A DNA stretch of 64,000 bases from Phyllostachys edulis (Eukaryota > Streptophyta > Magnoliopsida > Poales > Poaceae): assembly GCA_036346405.1 (NCBI GenBank), contig CM070548.1, forward strand, positions 68,481,739-68,545,738, given 5' to 3'. Positions 11,561-22,790 of this stretch are shown one piece after another (within the stretch, counting starts at the first letter, position 1; every line of letters starts with the position of its first letter). The translations under genes and the position numbers were made by a program. The notes beneath the pieces are model-generated. The model saw only the letters and a list, made by a program, of their open reading frames with translations, was not told the DNA's origin and ran no database searches.

Positions 11561-13058
11561 CTAAGCCATGCGAGTCCACAAATTTATTGTTAGTCATAGA
11601 AGCATAGGAATTCTTTTTGCATGACAGCAGTCGCCGCTCTTTTCTTCGAGCTGCTGCAGACCGTCGTTATGATTTCACCGCTGTCACATCCCTACGTTAA
11701 TAAATGAGGATTAGTATACATCTCATTAACATGCATCATGCTTTGAAACATTTTCATAAAGTATTGCACTAGGAAAATCTTGTTCAAATACTAAACCTAC
11801 ACTTCAAAAAAATTAAAATCCAAAAGAAAACTAAAACAAATGCTACTGAACTTCCTCTAGAAATAATTTATTCAAATACTACAATAATTATCATGAATTA
11901 ATATAATTTTCACACATTTTTGGGATTATATTCAAAACTTAGAAAATTCAAACACAATCCAATAACCTAATTTCAGTTTGAATTAAACTGAACAAAATAT
12001 AACATGAATAGAGGGGTTTCAAATTTTATATGGGTACTAGGTTGTCCCAGGAACACCTCTGATTTATTTCATATTTTTAGGAATTTTATTTCTATTTTTA
12101 AGCCTCTGGTGAAAGTGGAGAAATTAGATTTAAATCCCAGTCAAACCCTAGCACTATTAGACTTACTCGAACCCAACCCCGACCGAGCCACTTGACTCGG
12201 CTGAGTCAACTAACTGCACCGCCAAACCCAACGCATTCAAACCATCCGATTAGAATTCAACAGCGATCTCGTGGATCGCTCACGATTCAACGTTCGCTCC
12301 ATGTATCAACCCTCCGATCAAGATTGAACGGCCCACATCGACCCACTTAACCCGGGCTCGTGCGCGCACATTGTTTCGCTGACGAGGTAGGCCCACGCTG
12401 TCAGCTTCTTCTACTTCCACTTGCAGAAGACGAGCTCCACGCGGCCGCGCCCGTCTGCTCCGCGCCGTTGCGCGATGCTCACGTCGTGGATCCACCGCAC
12501 GATCTGACCTCTCCGAAGCCTTCACTGCTTGACGCCGCTTCCATCTCCGTTGTTGGCCTGAGCTAAAACCTCCTCAGCTCCTTCTTCTCCCTCACTTCTC
12601 CTCTTTTTGGCTGAGGAGAGGGAGGCTTGCATCTACTCCATTGTCGAGTAAGCTCCTCCCGGGTGGTTCCTCTCAACTCTACACTCAATGCCATTTCCAT
12701 TTTAACTAATCTTAGCCTCTGGCATTGCTTGTAGATCTCAGTTCATCTTCATGCTCTCGGTCATTTCCAGAGCATGCTTCGAGGATCTCACCGTGCCATT
12801 TTCGTCTCTGGTGAGTTTTACTTGAGATCTTTCACATCATATCATGCCATTTGGCACGACAATGAAAACCCCTCAACCAATTTCAATAATGCATGGCAGG
12901 ATTCCGCGGATTTGAAGGTTGAACCCATTTCGGCCGAAGAACCAACTCCTCATCTCCCACTTCAATCCGGTACTATATTCTTTGATTCCTTGCTCATGTA
13001 GCATCCTAATATAGTCCTTAAGCTGCTTCGACCACCCACTCCTCATTGTTTTGCTCAG

Positions 13059-16000
13059 GGTTTCCTCTCCACGCGAAGTCGTGCCGCCGTCGTCATCTTC
13101 TCCAGCACCGACACTACTCCAGCCAACTCCAAGCTTCTCCGAGCCTCCCTAACACTCAGGTAGTTTCCTAGTAGCCCCTAGACACTTAGGAACCCGCTTA
13201 AATGGACGTTGCGGAGCTCTTTTGCTGCTTTACATTTTTGGCCGAAGATTAGCGCCGCTCAACTCTGGCTCGCCGCTGTTCTAGGCAGGCTCAACCGCCG
13301 AGACCACCCTCATTAGATGCGCAAGGCTATTTGGAACCTGTGCATGCCCTTGGCCGGCACCGCCGTGGCCGGAACGCCGGCAGTGAGGTCAGTTTTGAGC
13401 TCGAGTGTGTTGTCATACGCCGACAACACTATAGCAGTGCCATTAGGGCACTGATTCGGTCATTAAATAGCTAATGATTGTTTAGCCATTAAGTGTTGTC
13501 TTAGCCACATTGATGTGCCACTTACACGTGGGCCCACGCACAGAAAACGGCGGGGTTAAATGAAAATGTAGAGCGGCTGACAGGTGGGCCCAAGGCTTAA
13601 GCGCTGTGCACTATGCGCATGCGCGCGTGGACTAAGCCCAGTGAACCAAGCCGCTCACATCGGGCCCCACATGTTAGTACAGGATTTAAATCAGAAGTTT
13701 AAAGAAAAACACACTGTTCACTGGACCCACCGGTCAGAGACTGCGGCTAGCGCAGCGCCGGTAAGAAAAGTATAAATGCAATTATAAAATCTGGAAAAGA
13801 ATTATTTGCACACTGAAAAATTAGAATAACTTCAAAAATACATAACTAATTCATATTAACTCCAAAATGGATGAAACCAGTGCTGATAATTTTAATTTTT
13901 AGTGAACTTTATTTTAAAATTGTTTCAAACTTGTCATTGTCCCAGAAACTATAGTTTTGGAAAATGATCCATAACTCCATTATTTTTACAATAGAAAAAG
14001 CTCATAATTTTGAAAATGCATAAGTAATTCATAGGAACTCCAAATTAGATGAACCAAGTTATTTTGGTCTGGTATTAATATTCTCTATCCATCCGTATAA
14101 TCCTCATCCTCACCAATTCTCTGCAAATTTTGGCTAAATAATTAAATTAAATGAACACTAACCAGTTTGATTAAATTGGAATTTCTAGGAAAGCTGAGAT
14201 TCAAATGGCTATAACTCTCACATCCAAATGGAATAGTTCTTTAACCTAAATTCATCTAAAATTATGAACTAGCTACTGTAGAAAATTCATCCTTTTTTAA
14301 GCAATATGATTTTTGAGGTATTTCTCGGCGCTTATCTAAGATCATTAATTCTATAGATCCCGGTTTATTGATATTGACTCCACGCCCATCGAGAGTGAGC
14401 AATTGATCTACCAGCAAGGCAAGCATCATTTGAACTTTCTTTTGCATCATATTTGATCCCAGTTTTTGATAAGTTAGTGCAATGTTAATTGCTTGCATGT
14501 TATTTTGATTATATCGCTATTTTTGTGATGTGTAGTTAGTTATATCCTATTCATTGAGGTTAATCTTGAATTATTCCAGTACCAACATGCTTAAGTTAGG
14601 GTGTGTAAAATATATTGTACGGGATTGCTTAGCCATGCAAGTCTAGATGCGGTAGATTGATTGTCGGGAATAACCCGACGATTATGGGAGACACACACTT
14701 TCTTATCTTGTTTTTATTCTAGATCTTTGTATCTGTTTATGAGTTAAACTTTGTCATTTTAAATGAGTTTTGGGGCCTGGACAAGTGGCTGCTAGTGAGG
14801 GTGCCTTCGTGCACGAGATCGGGTATGTGGTTGACTTGTCCGGACCAACAAGGACCGAGCTTTGGTAACATCACTAATTCAAGTAAAACTCGTGCTACTG
14901 TTGGATATATGCCCTAGAGGCAATCATAGAGATGATTGTATTTCATTATGTTCCTAATATTGGATAATGAGTTATCCTGTTCCTTGAATTAATCATTGGT
15001 TATAAAGATTAACAAGTATGTGACTTGTTGGTGAAACTCTTAACTTATATGATGTCGTTCTAAATGTATCCCTGGTCAGATGTCAATGGTCGGAACACTA
15101 TTGACTCTATCGACCAGCACATTGTATTGATTGATGACCATATTTCACCGGTCATGGATATAGAGATATCGAATCAATAATGTGAACACATGTTAGAGAA
15201 CATGGGGTTGGATTGACCCACCTTGAGACACTATTGAGATTGTTATGATTCTATGTGTCGTTAGTTGGTCTCAAGCAATGATGATGTATAATCCTTAGAC
15301 CTAAGATCAGCATGGTTTCCTACATGTGTAATAGCACTCTTAGGGGTAGCCAATCGCTACTCGTAACTAGGTAGTTATAAAGGTAGCTTTCAGGTATGCT
15401 ATGAAACATGAGGAGGAATGTGACTGGTCGTATATGGGATTTGCCCCCTCCTAACATAACAGGAGAGATGTCTTTGGGCCCCTCGTTGTGGTCGGATAAA
15501 GAAAGTGCATGGCCATGCTACTAGTGGTCAAAGTGTTCGACTACGTAAAGTTATCCGACATTCGATCGACAAAGTATTGAACAGTCCATGGATGGCACAA
15601 CATCTTACCTGGAGTTCAACCAGACATCTTGAGACAAAGAGAGAATATACGAGTAGGTCGCTTAGTTCGATCAGTTACGGACTGGTCGTATGGAGATACG
15701 GACTGGTCGTAGACTAGTCGAACGTAATCACAGAGTGGTCGAAACCTAGTCGTAAGGAGTTATGAACTGGTCGTGACCAAATACGAACTGGTCATATAGA
15801 GATAGGACCTGGTAGTAAGTGATAAGGACCTGGTCGTAGATCATATTGCACTAAGGTTCGTCCGATATAATTTGTGTGTATTCAGGAATCATTATGTCCT
15901 GCTAGGAACCGTTAACAACTTGTGATCGGAAAGGGTTTTCGAGTCACAACCGATTACACATGAACCTCTAGGGTCACACACTTAACGGGTTGGAAAAAAC

Positions 16001-17374
16001 CAGTACGGATACGATTCGTCAAACGTGTTCGGATAGGATCCGTCACGAGCACTATATAAGGAGATGCATGAGGCTGTTGGGCATGTAGGTGAACATAACA
16101 GACAAGACACACGAAAGTTGTGAGTTGAGTTATTCCACCGAAACCCTAGCCGCCATCTTCCTGAGAGCTCTGCCGTGCGACTTGGTGCTAGCACATCGGC
16201 GCATGGTTGTTCCTTCCCTGGACGTGTGAATACCGTAGAGGCGCTACTGCGGTTGCTGTTGCGCTTGAGAACGATCCGCGATCTTCATAAGGAATTGCAG
16301 AGGTCGCTGGAGGAGAAGATCAACCACGACCACCGCACATACGTGCTCGACGCTGGACGATCGACTACGACCACTACATCGACGCGCTCTATGTTGGACT
16401 AGGCGGCTCCTACCCTTCTTCCGCTGCTCTGTGCGTCTGGTGGTAACGATCTGTGATCATCTACTTGCTTTGTTGCTATCGTAGCCAACCCGTGACCCAA
16501 CAGCTACCACATGCGGTATATGTGTGTCGTTTGGTCAAGTAGGGGGAAGGTTTTGATTGTGTTGGGTTTCAAGTGGTATGAAGACATTTGTGTTTGATCA
16601 TTTGTTCGTAGGAGCCGATGTAATTTTTTTTATAGTGTGTATGGGAGCACCATTTTTCTTTATTTACATTGCATCGGTATATCCAACATAACTTGCAAGC
16701 CCGCTTAGCAAATGCTATCAGTCGTTTGTACTAAGTTAGGGGTTTCATCTCGCAAGGGGGACCTGGCTCAATACCACTCTCTTGCCAAAAAGTACTGAAT
16801 CTCAATTTCCCCGGCCGGCATACCAAAGGAAGTGTGTCATTATTCGGAGGCATCCGGAGGCTTACGGGCTAGTTGAGTTGTGTGGGTAAAGTAGTACACC
16901 TCTGTAGAGATAAATTTATTCGAATAGCCGTGTCCGCGGTTATGGATGATCGCTTGAGTTTAGTGGTTACTATTGTTAGACTTTGAATTAAAATTTATTG
17001 GTACAACTTGGTATTCAGCATGAACGGGTGTTCGTGCATGTTTATGTACCAAAGTGGGCTGCCACTTTGGTTATTGTTTGATTCATTTGTTTATCATTGT
17101 ATTACTTTATCACATGATTTACTTCTATTTCAAATCTGTTTTTAAAATAGTAATTGATAAACTAGTATGTGTAGGTTGAAAAATTGTTGCGTTTTTCACA
17201 AAACTAAAGCCACTAATGCTATCCTTTGAATGTCCATTATGCATAACTAATTTTATCTTTGTGTAAGACTTGAGAGTACAAATTTGTACTTAACCTGGCT
17301 GCAACGATTCAGGTGAGGAAGACTACGAGCCCGATGAGCTCGTTAGTGTCGATTTAGGCGACATTGACGAGTAG
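13059..17374 (+). CDS. Putative spliced acidic small ORF inside LTR B
   Basis: Segments 13059-13159 (after TTTTGCTCAG, before GTAGTT), 14357-14418 (after ATTCTATAG, before GC donor GCAAGC) and 17313-17374 (after GATTCAG, ending TAG) join in one frame. The first ends two bases into a codon and the second supplies one; in LTR A the split is one plus two, so the two copies keep the frame by different phasing. The middle reads FIDIDSTPIESEQLIYQQ, the tail GEEDYEPDELVSVDLGDIDE. Compared with A the tail has six codon changes, no indel and the same stop. The second intron holds the nested solo LTR. Unknown function. Confidence 0.42.
14899..16502 (+). mobile_element. Solo copia-type LTR nested in LTR B (TSD GCTAC)
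   Basis: A 1604-bp LTR starts TGTTGGATATATGCCC and ends GACCCAACA, with GCTAC immediately before (14894-14898) and after (16503-16507). LTR A carries the unoccupied site once (CGTGCTACCACACGCGG, about 4432-4448), which proves insertion followed by LTR-LTR recombination. Between about 15640 and 15850 the short motif ACTGGTCGTA recurs in degenerate form. A TATA box lies at 16053. The start resembles a widespread grass copia LTR type. Confidence 0.95.
16053..16060 (+). promoter_or_regulatory. TATA box of the nested copia-type LTR
   Basis: CACTATATAAGGAG lies about 450 bp before the LTR end, a normal U3/R position. It is the best core-promoter match in this LTR. Confidence 0.6.
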
Positions 17375-17875
17375 TGTTATTATTTAACTCCCAATTGGTT
17401 GCTGATGGGTTATGGGCATACATTGCTGGACTTTTGGTTTATTTACATTGCTTCCGCTGCTACTTAATGTTCTCTTTTGAATTTGGCCGGTCGGCCACTT
17501 GTAATAGTTGTAAACTTGAACTACTATGATGTATGTCTTTTGAACCATTAATGTATGAATGTTGTATGGATGTGATCAATGTTGTATGTGAGTTTGGGCA
17601 TGTTGGTCGCTGATCTTGGGAGCCAATATGATCTCATGTTCGCTGTTCATGAATTCCATTTTAACTCACTAAGTGTGGTCTTTGATTGTTTAGAGAACCG
17701 ATAATCATGCAGTACTTGTAGAGGAGCGGTACGCATGGTTACCGGGGCTCTAGTTTCAGTAAAGACCTCTCACTTAGATGGAGTTAACTTATAATTCATT
17801 AACTTGAGGCCCAGAGTTATCTCCATAAGACCGGGAATGCCTCGGTCTTATGGAACTAACCTGGGGGCCCTCATA

Positions 17876-18281
17876 GCCGCTCTCTCTTAGCCGCCGCCCC
17901 GAGCTTTTAAGGCTGTCGTGCTTCTTGTGCACTGCGCCTCTGTTGCGCTTCTTGTGCACTGCACCGCCATCGTCTTGGGTTTCGATCTGCGCCGTCATGC
18001 TTCTATTTATTCCTATTCAGCTTGATTTGATAGTTTTCTCTATATTTGTCGGTTTCATCATCTTCGTCGTGTTGCCGCGGTCGACTTTGCTCCTGCACCT
18101 TGTGCTTTATGAGTTGTCGTACGACCCCGGATGGGAGAAGATCTTTGTTACTCAACATATTTTACAAGAGTTGTATGCTACGACAACATTATGAAGACTT
18201 GGACTTCGGATTTTCTCTATTTTAGTGTCAACCCTTTCTAAATGCAATGCTATTGCATACGCCTTGTATTTGGGGGGGGGG
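17876..18281 (+). other. 3' internal region and polypurine tract of short-LTR element
   Basis: About 400 bp with no recognisable domain, ending in a G-run (about 18272-18281) that abuts the 3' LTR and serves as polypurine tract. Confidence 0.6.
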
Positions 18282-18403
18282 TGTTAAGGATATAAAGGTA
18301 TTTGTGGTATTTCCTATTGTTTTAGGGTTTAGACTTGTGTCCCTTTGTACTCTATATATATTGTCCATTGAGCCTCTTCAATATACACATAATATTCATA
18401 ACA
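18282..18403 (+). repeat. 3' LTR (122 bp) of the short-LTR element
   Basis: Starts TGTTAAGGATATAAAGG, ends CATAACA, and is followed by ACATC, the right TSD. Confidence 0.9.
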
Positions 18404-18408
18404 ACATC

Positions 18409-18972
18409 AACTTACCAATTCCATGTATGGATGATTAACTCAAGACATTATGCTTATGGATTCTGAGTAGGTGGTGTTTTGGATACAAAATAGAATGGTT
18501 TGTTTAGAAAACAGAAATATATACATAGCATTTGGTTGGTTGTTGCTTGATAAAACAGTAACAGAACATTTCTGTTCTATGAAGGATTAAATTAAATTCA
18601 ACTTATTAAACATGTTCTGAGATTAGACAGAGTCAATTGTTTTACTTCATCTAATCGTGGTTTTGCCCCCGCCTCTCCCCCATGAAATCGCACAAACACC
18701 TAGACCTTTGGTATCCTAAAGGGTAAAGGGGTGCGTTTTTTGCGCCCTCTCCTGCGTCCACGTCGCCGCTTTTCCTCTCCCCCGTCCGATCCAGCGCGTC
18801 GCTTCTTCCTCGCCGTCCGATTTTTTTTTGTTTTGCGTGCCTTCGATCCTTCCCGGTGAAGACCTCCCACGCGCGTGCGCCTGCTCGTCCAGCCCTCTTC
18901 CCTCTCGTCTTCCTCGGGCGCTTCTCGTGCTGGCGCTGAGGCTCTCCTCCACGCGGATCGACACCGGCCGAG
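18409..18972. other. Low-copy flank; no gene seen
   Basis: AT-rich to about 18650, then increasingly GC- and C-rich. I see no supported gene. Confidence 0.4.
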
Positions 18973-19235
18973 CCGAAATCGCCTCCCCCCACGCCCGGCT
19001 GCCTCTCCCTTCCCTTCGTCCCCACGCTTCTCCTCCCCCAACCGACGCCGCACGCTTGCCCTCCTACCCCCATGCATTGCGCGCCCTTTCCTCACTGTCG
19101 CCGCTGCCCAGTGCCCTCGCCCGCCAAATCCCTCCCCACGCCCGGCGCCGCCTCCCTCGTCGCCACGCTTCTCCTCCCCGACACCGCCCTTTGGACCCCT
19201 CACCCCACGCCCTGCGCGCCCCTTTCCTCTTTCTT
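18973..19235 (+). repeat. Imperfect tandem duplication, about 120 bp, C-rich
   Basis: Two copies (about 18973-19093 and 19120-19235) share CCCCACGCCCGGC, then CCACGCTTCTCCTCCCC, then TGCGCGCCC and CTTTCCTC. The sequence is CpG- and C-rich and may be a promoter-proximal island. Confidence 0.6.
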
Positions 19236-19358
19236 CCCCAAGTCAGCCGCCACCTCCTATTAATCTCCTCTCCGGTCCACCTTTCGCCGAGCTAGCCGTG
19301 TCACTGCGCGTTCTCGGTTCTCCACCCATCCCCACCTCATCTCGTCTTCTCCGCCGCC

Positions 19359-19811
19359 ATGAAGCTCCACCGCCGCCTCCTCTTCTCCGTCTTCGCCGCC
19401 GCCGCCCGCCATTCAGCCACCCCGTGCTTCCTCGACCACACCATGACGATCCTCGCCGAGGCGCAACCTATGCTCGCCCTACTTTCTCCAGGCGAGCTGC
19501 AAGGCCACGATTCTCGCTGTGAGGAGCTGCGCCGCCCGCTCAAGCAGCGCCGCCGCCGCCTCCGGCCACTGCGTCGCCGCCGCCACCACCTACCTCTTCC
19601 CCACCCCTGCACTGTTCCATTTTTCGGTTGCCGCCGACGCCAAGCAGCCCCTTGCTCATATGGTTTAAATCACACATCGGAGGATCTAGTGGTGAGCCTC
19701 TCTGCAGAAACCCGCGGACATGGACATCACCGCAAGGCTCTCCAGATGGTGCTTACATTTCTTCCTCTATTTCTTATTTGCTTCGCTTTTGTCCCGCTTG
19801 CTTACGTATGA
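19359..19811 (+). CDS. Hypothetical 150-aa ORF in a CpG-rich region
   Basis: The ATG at 19359 has a good plant context (GCCGCCATGAAG). The N-terminus, MKLHRRLLFSVFAAAARHS, is basic then hydrophobic and could act as a signal or organelle-targeting sequence. The middle is Arg/His/Pro-rich low complexity, and the end (VLTFLPLFLICFAFVPLAYV) could be a membrane segment. A GTGAGCC donor and a CTCTGCAG acceptor at about 19690-19710 suggest the real exon structure may differ. No family is recognised. It may be the first exon of a lost gene, or not coding. Confidence 0.22.
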   Translation: MKLHRRLLFSVFAAAARHSATPCFLDHTMTILAEAQPMLALLSPGELQGHDSRCEELRRPLKQRRRRLRPLRRRRHHLPLPHPCTVPFFGCRRRQAAPCSYGLNHTSEDLVVSLSAETRGHGHHRKALQMVLTFLPLFLICFAFVPLAYV

Positions 19812-20247
19812 AGGATTGATTTGGTTGGTTGCTTCTTAAAGCAGCTCGAGGAGTCAAAAATTGTGTTTGGGTTGTGCAGAGACGGACATCGGTCGGCATG
19901 TCGATGGTTCGTGCAAGAACCCATCCGGCGAAGTCCAAAGAATGGTGAAATTTGCTCGTCAGTGAAGAACCAACAGAGTATTGCTAAATTTATGCCGTAT
20001 GATTCTATAATTGCCTTTTAATTATGGTTTGGTGCTGTGAAATGGAAGGAGATAGTGGACAACTGGGTGCGGCTGCACAACTCCGGTGCCGCTGGTGGCA
20101 GCTCGATGCCATTGTGTTGGTTGTCATATGGTTATGTAGGTTGTTGCTGAGATGGCTGCTGTGTGGATTTGGCTTGAAAAAGGATGCATTTACCTCTTTG
20201 ATGAAGGAGGTAATGTTGTAATTCTCTGACTTACTTGTTATGTTATA

Positions 20248-20514
20248 CCCTCAAGTCACTCTTCTAGTCACAAAATAGTTACGCCCTATATCGCGGCAAA
20301 TCAAAATGAAATCATTTTGACCAAACATGTTGCCTCGGATGTATGGTTTAGATATATGAATATGATACGAGTGAACTTGTCATGAAAAATACTTTCAAAA
20401 TATTTCACTTTTATGACTTTTTTATGAATATATGATGATTAAACAGAGTGGTCAAAGTGGCATTTTATTGACTTTGAAAAGTAAAAAACGTCACTCTTTT
20501 GTGACCAGAGGGAG
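20248..20514. mobile_element. Stowaway-like MITE
   Basis: The right end reads GTCACTCTTTTGTGACCAGAGGGAG followed by TA, that is CTCCCTCTGGTCAC inward, typical of grass Stowaway (Tc1/mariner) MITEs. The left end after TA (20246-20247) is CCCTCAAGTCACTCTTCTAG, related but rearranged. AT-rich, no ORF. Confidence 0.6.
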
Positions 20515-20740
20515 TAATGTGTAAATCTATTTGAAATGCAAGTTCTTAAAAATAATGCTGTGTCTCAAAGATTGTGTCGACTTGGTAAACTAAAAATACC
20601 TTAGTGGGTTCTAAGGTGTAGTTTGAACTGTCCTTTTCTGAATCATGCAATTCAACATATGCAGTCTTATAGGTATTTTTCAGCTTGAAGTTCTGCAATC
20701 ATCTCAATGGCATTGCTCAGTTATTCTTGTGTTTCAATAG

Positions 20741-21713
20741 GGGCCACGCTTCCTAGCACCAACTGGAAGTGACCTGCAGCGTCATGGTTTTGAGGGCATT
20801 GTTTTTGCTGGGTTCCATTATGATCTTAATTTCTTGACCATACATGGTCGAAGTAGATTTCCAGGCCTGAACATTTGGTTAAGGAATGGTAAAAAGATGG
20901 AGGTGAAGGCCCCTGTTGGCTGCCTTCTCATTCAATTAGGGAAACATGTTAGCTTTGCCACTTTTACTGGATGTATCTTAATTTAATACAGTATTCATGG
21001 CGCGATAAGGGGATATATTTCTGCAAATTAGTAGGGGTCAACTATGCCAGCTTGATGATATCATCCTGAATGTTTTGTTCGACTTCGAAAGTCCGGTTTC
21101 CATGAAATTGATGTGTTGTCACCATAGAAATCAAGCTTTAGTTTCATTTTTGAGTAATCTCTAAAATATCAAACACTTATGTCATCCTTAAAGGAAGCAC
21201 TTACATGAGAAGTGGTAAGCAAGTGAGGCCTTATTTCTAGGAACTTAGCCGTGTCGATGAAACACACACACAAAACAAAAATGTACACCTCTTCACTAAT
21301 TAGATGTGTTTCTTTCTCGCATAACCGAATGGCTTATAGGTGGTGAGTGTTTATTTGGAATGCACGAGGTAGTGATAACCAAGAGAACACTAGAGGCTAT
21401 AGCATTAGCAAAAGAGCAAAACAGAAGCTTGTGGAGGGTTTCATCAACAAGATGTTCTCAAATCCTTTTGTGCTTGCTAAACTCATGCGAAGTTTCCGGT
21501 TAAGTTCTATTTGTTACGGTGAGCTATTGACTAACCCGCTTTGTGCGCTTGTATAATTAGTTATTCGCACACATTGCTTCTAACGCGACACTTAAGCCAT
21601 TGGCTCACTTTGCTGAAACACCCAATGCTCATAGTTATCCGCCAATCTGCGCTGGGGATTATGTCGAGTAGGAGCTCTCGGCGATTAATCTGAAAGGAAA
21701 GAATGGATTCTAG
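20741..21713 (+). pseudogene. 2-oxoglutarate/Fe(II) oxygenase-like gene, 3' exons, broken
   Basis: Three exon-like blocks: 20741-20947 (after TTTCAATAG), about 21321-21451, and 21561-21713 (after ATAATTAG). They read APTGSDLQRHGFEGIVFAG, then FHYDLNFLTIHGRSRFPGLN; EWLIGGECLFGMHEVV, then RTLEAIALAKEQNRSLWRVS; and FAHIASNATLKPLAHF with CAGDYVE. The HYD and GMHE motifs give the H-x-D...H iron-binding set of plant 2OG oxygenases (isopenicillin-N-synthase-like). Damage: an in-frame TAG at 21669-21671, where related proteins have Gln as I recall, and degraded splice sites around the middle exon. N-terminal exons are not found upstream. Substrate unknown. Confidence 0.78.
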
Positions 21714-22338
21714 ACATCATGTAGACTTCAGAATAATTTGATGACTCGTATATGATTAGAACGTGAAATACAATAGTCCAAGCTCATACTTTTATCTTCA
21801 TACCGAATGCTCACATCTCGAGGGTGCTTCGCTATTACCTATGCAACCCTTTTATGTCCATGAGAAATGCCCAATGACTTTTGAGTAATTGTAGCGAGGT
21901 TTCCGTCTGTGTATTAGCTTTGTTGAACCTTTCGTATATATAACACAATGTTATAGCTCCATGGACTATTGCTTTCGCTATTAAAAGTGGGCGGCAATTT
22001 GCAATTTGGTCTTGCTTCGGTGTTACCTTAATGAATGTTGCCATTTTGCCAAGTATATACATATGCCTTCATGGAATATCATTATTTCTATGGATTCTAA
22101 GAAATGTTTATTATCCAATTCCACTTTGTGAGCGTGTTCCGATCCAATGAGATGCATTTCTCTTTGTTTTCCTTGTTGTTAGTAAGGTTCCAATGGCAAG
22201 AAAGCTCTGTAAAAATTAATTTGCTGCGTACTACCTTGTGTTGTGTACGATATTTATCGATCCATGCCATTATTGATGATGCTTCTGCAAAGAAAAGGTG
22301 TTGCATTTTATTAGATTCAAAATAGTTCTAGAATTTGT
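21714..22338. other. 3' flank of the oxygenase pseudogene; nothing recognised
   Basis: AT-rich DNA without recognisable coding or repeat structure. Confidence 0.4.
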
Positions 22339-22790
22339 TTTGACATCTCAAAGTTTTGTTATCAAAATAAAAATTAATAAAATTATTATTTTATTGGATT
22401 TAAAGTTGAAAAAGGAAATTTTAATTATTTTTTTGAATTTTCGGTATTTAAAAAGGTTTTTGCTATTTTTCATAAAATACAAAATAATTACTATACAAAA
22501 ACAAAAACCAACTTTAGGATATTTTGGAGCAAAAAAATATATGTAATGGGACCCACGTGTCATCTTGTAACATCTCAAAGTTTTTTATCAAAATAAAAAT
22601 AAAAAGTTATTATTTTATTGCATTTAAAGTTGAAAAAGGAAATTATAATTAATGTTTTGACTTTTACGGTATTTAAAAGGTTTTTCCTATTTTGCATAAA
22701 ATAAAAATAATTACTATACAAAAACAAGAACCAACTTTAGGTTGGAATTATTTCTTTAGGTTGGAATTATTTTTATTAGATTCAAAATAG
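22339..22790. repeat. Direct duplication, about 228-bp unit
   Basis: ACATCTCAAAGTTTT starts both copies (about 22345 and 22570), followed by the same order of blocks ATTATTTTATTG, TTTAAAGTTGAAAAAGG, GGTATTTAAAA and ACTATACAAAAACA. Shorter repeats of ACAAAAACAAGAACCAACTT continue to about 22950. Confidence 0.75.

Larger units (their letters stand above)
11682..17875 (+). mobile_element. Solo gypsy LTR (LTR B), same family as LTR A
   Basis: Begins TGTCACATCC like LTR A and follows it in order to the end. The terminus reads CCCTCATA, probably CCCTCACA with the final CA mutated to TA. The flanks ACCGC (11677-11681) and GCCGC (17876-17880) then form a TSD with one mismatch. Without the nested copia-type LTR it is about 4.6 kb. 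No gypsy internal region lies beside it, so it is a solo LTR left after recombination between two LTRs. Confidence 0.82.
6825..18403 (+). mobile_element. Non-autonomous short-LTR retrotransposon, split by nested LTRs
   Basis: Two 122-bp direct LTRs (6825-6946 and 18282-18403) begin TGTTAA and end ATAACA. The element is flanked by identical 5-bp duplications ACATC (6820-6824, 18404-18408). The 5' LTR is followed by a degenerate primer-binding site CGGTATTAGAGC, resembling the initiator-Met tRNA type TGGTATCAGAGC of copia elements. The 3' LTR is preceded by a run of G residues as polypurine tract. Removing nested LTRs D and B leaves about 2.3 kb, with no gag or pol in sense. That size and lack of coding make it non-autonomous, mobilised in trans if at all. 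Confidence 0.9.

Noticed and set aside
18875..19522. 215-codon open frame in C-rich DNA
   Set aside because: Pro/Ser/Arg low complexity with overlapping open frames on both strands; typical of GC-rich non-coding sequence.
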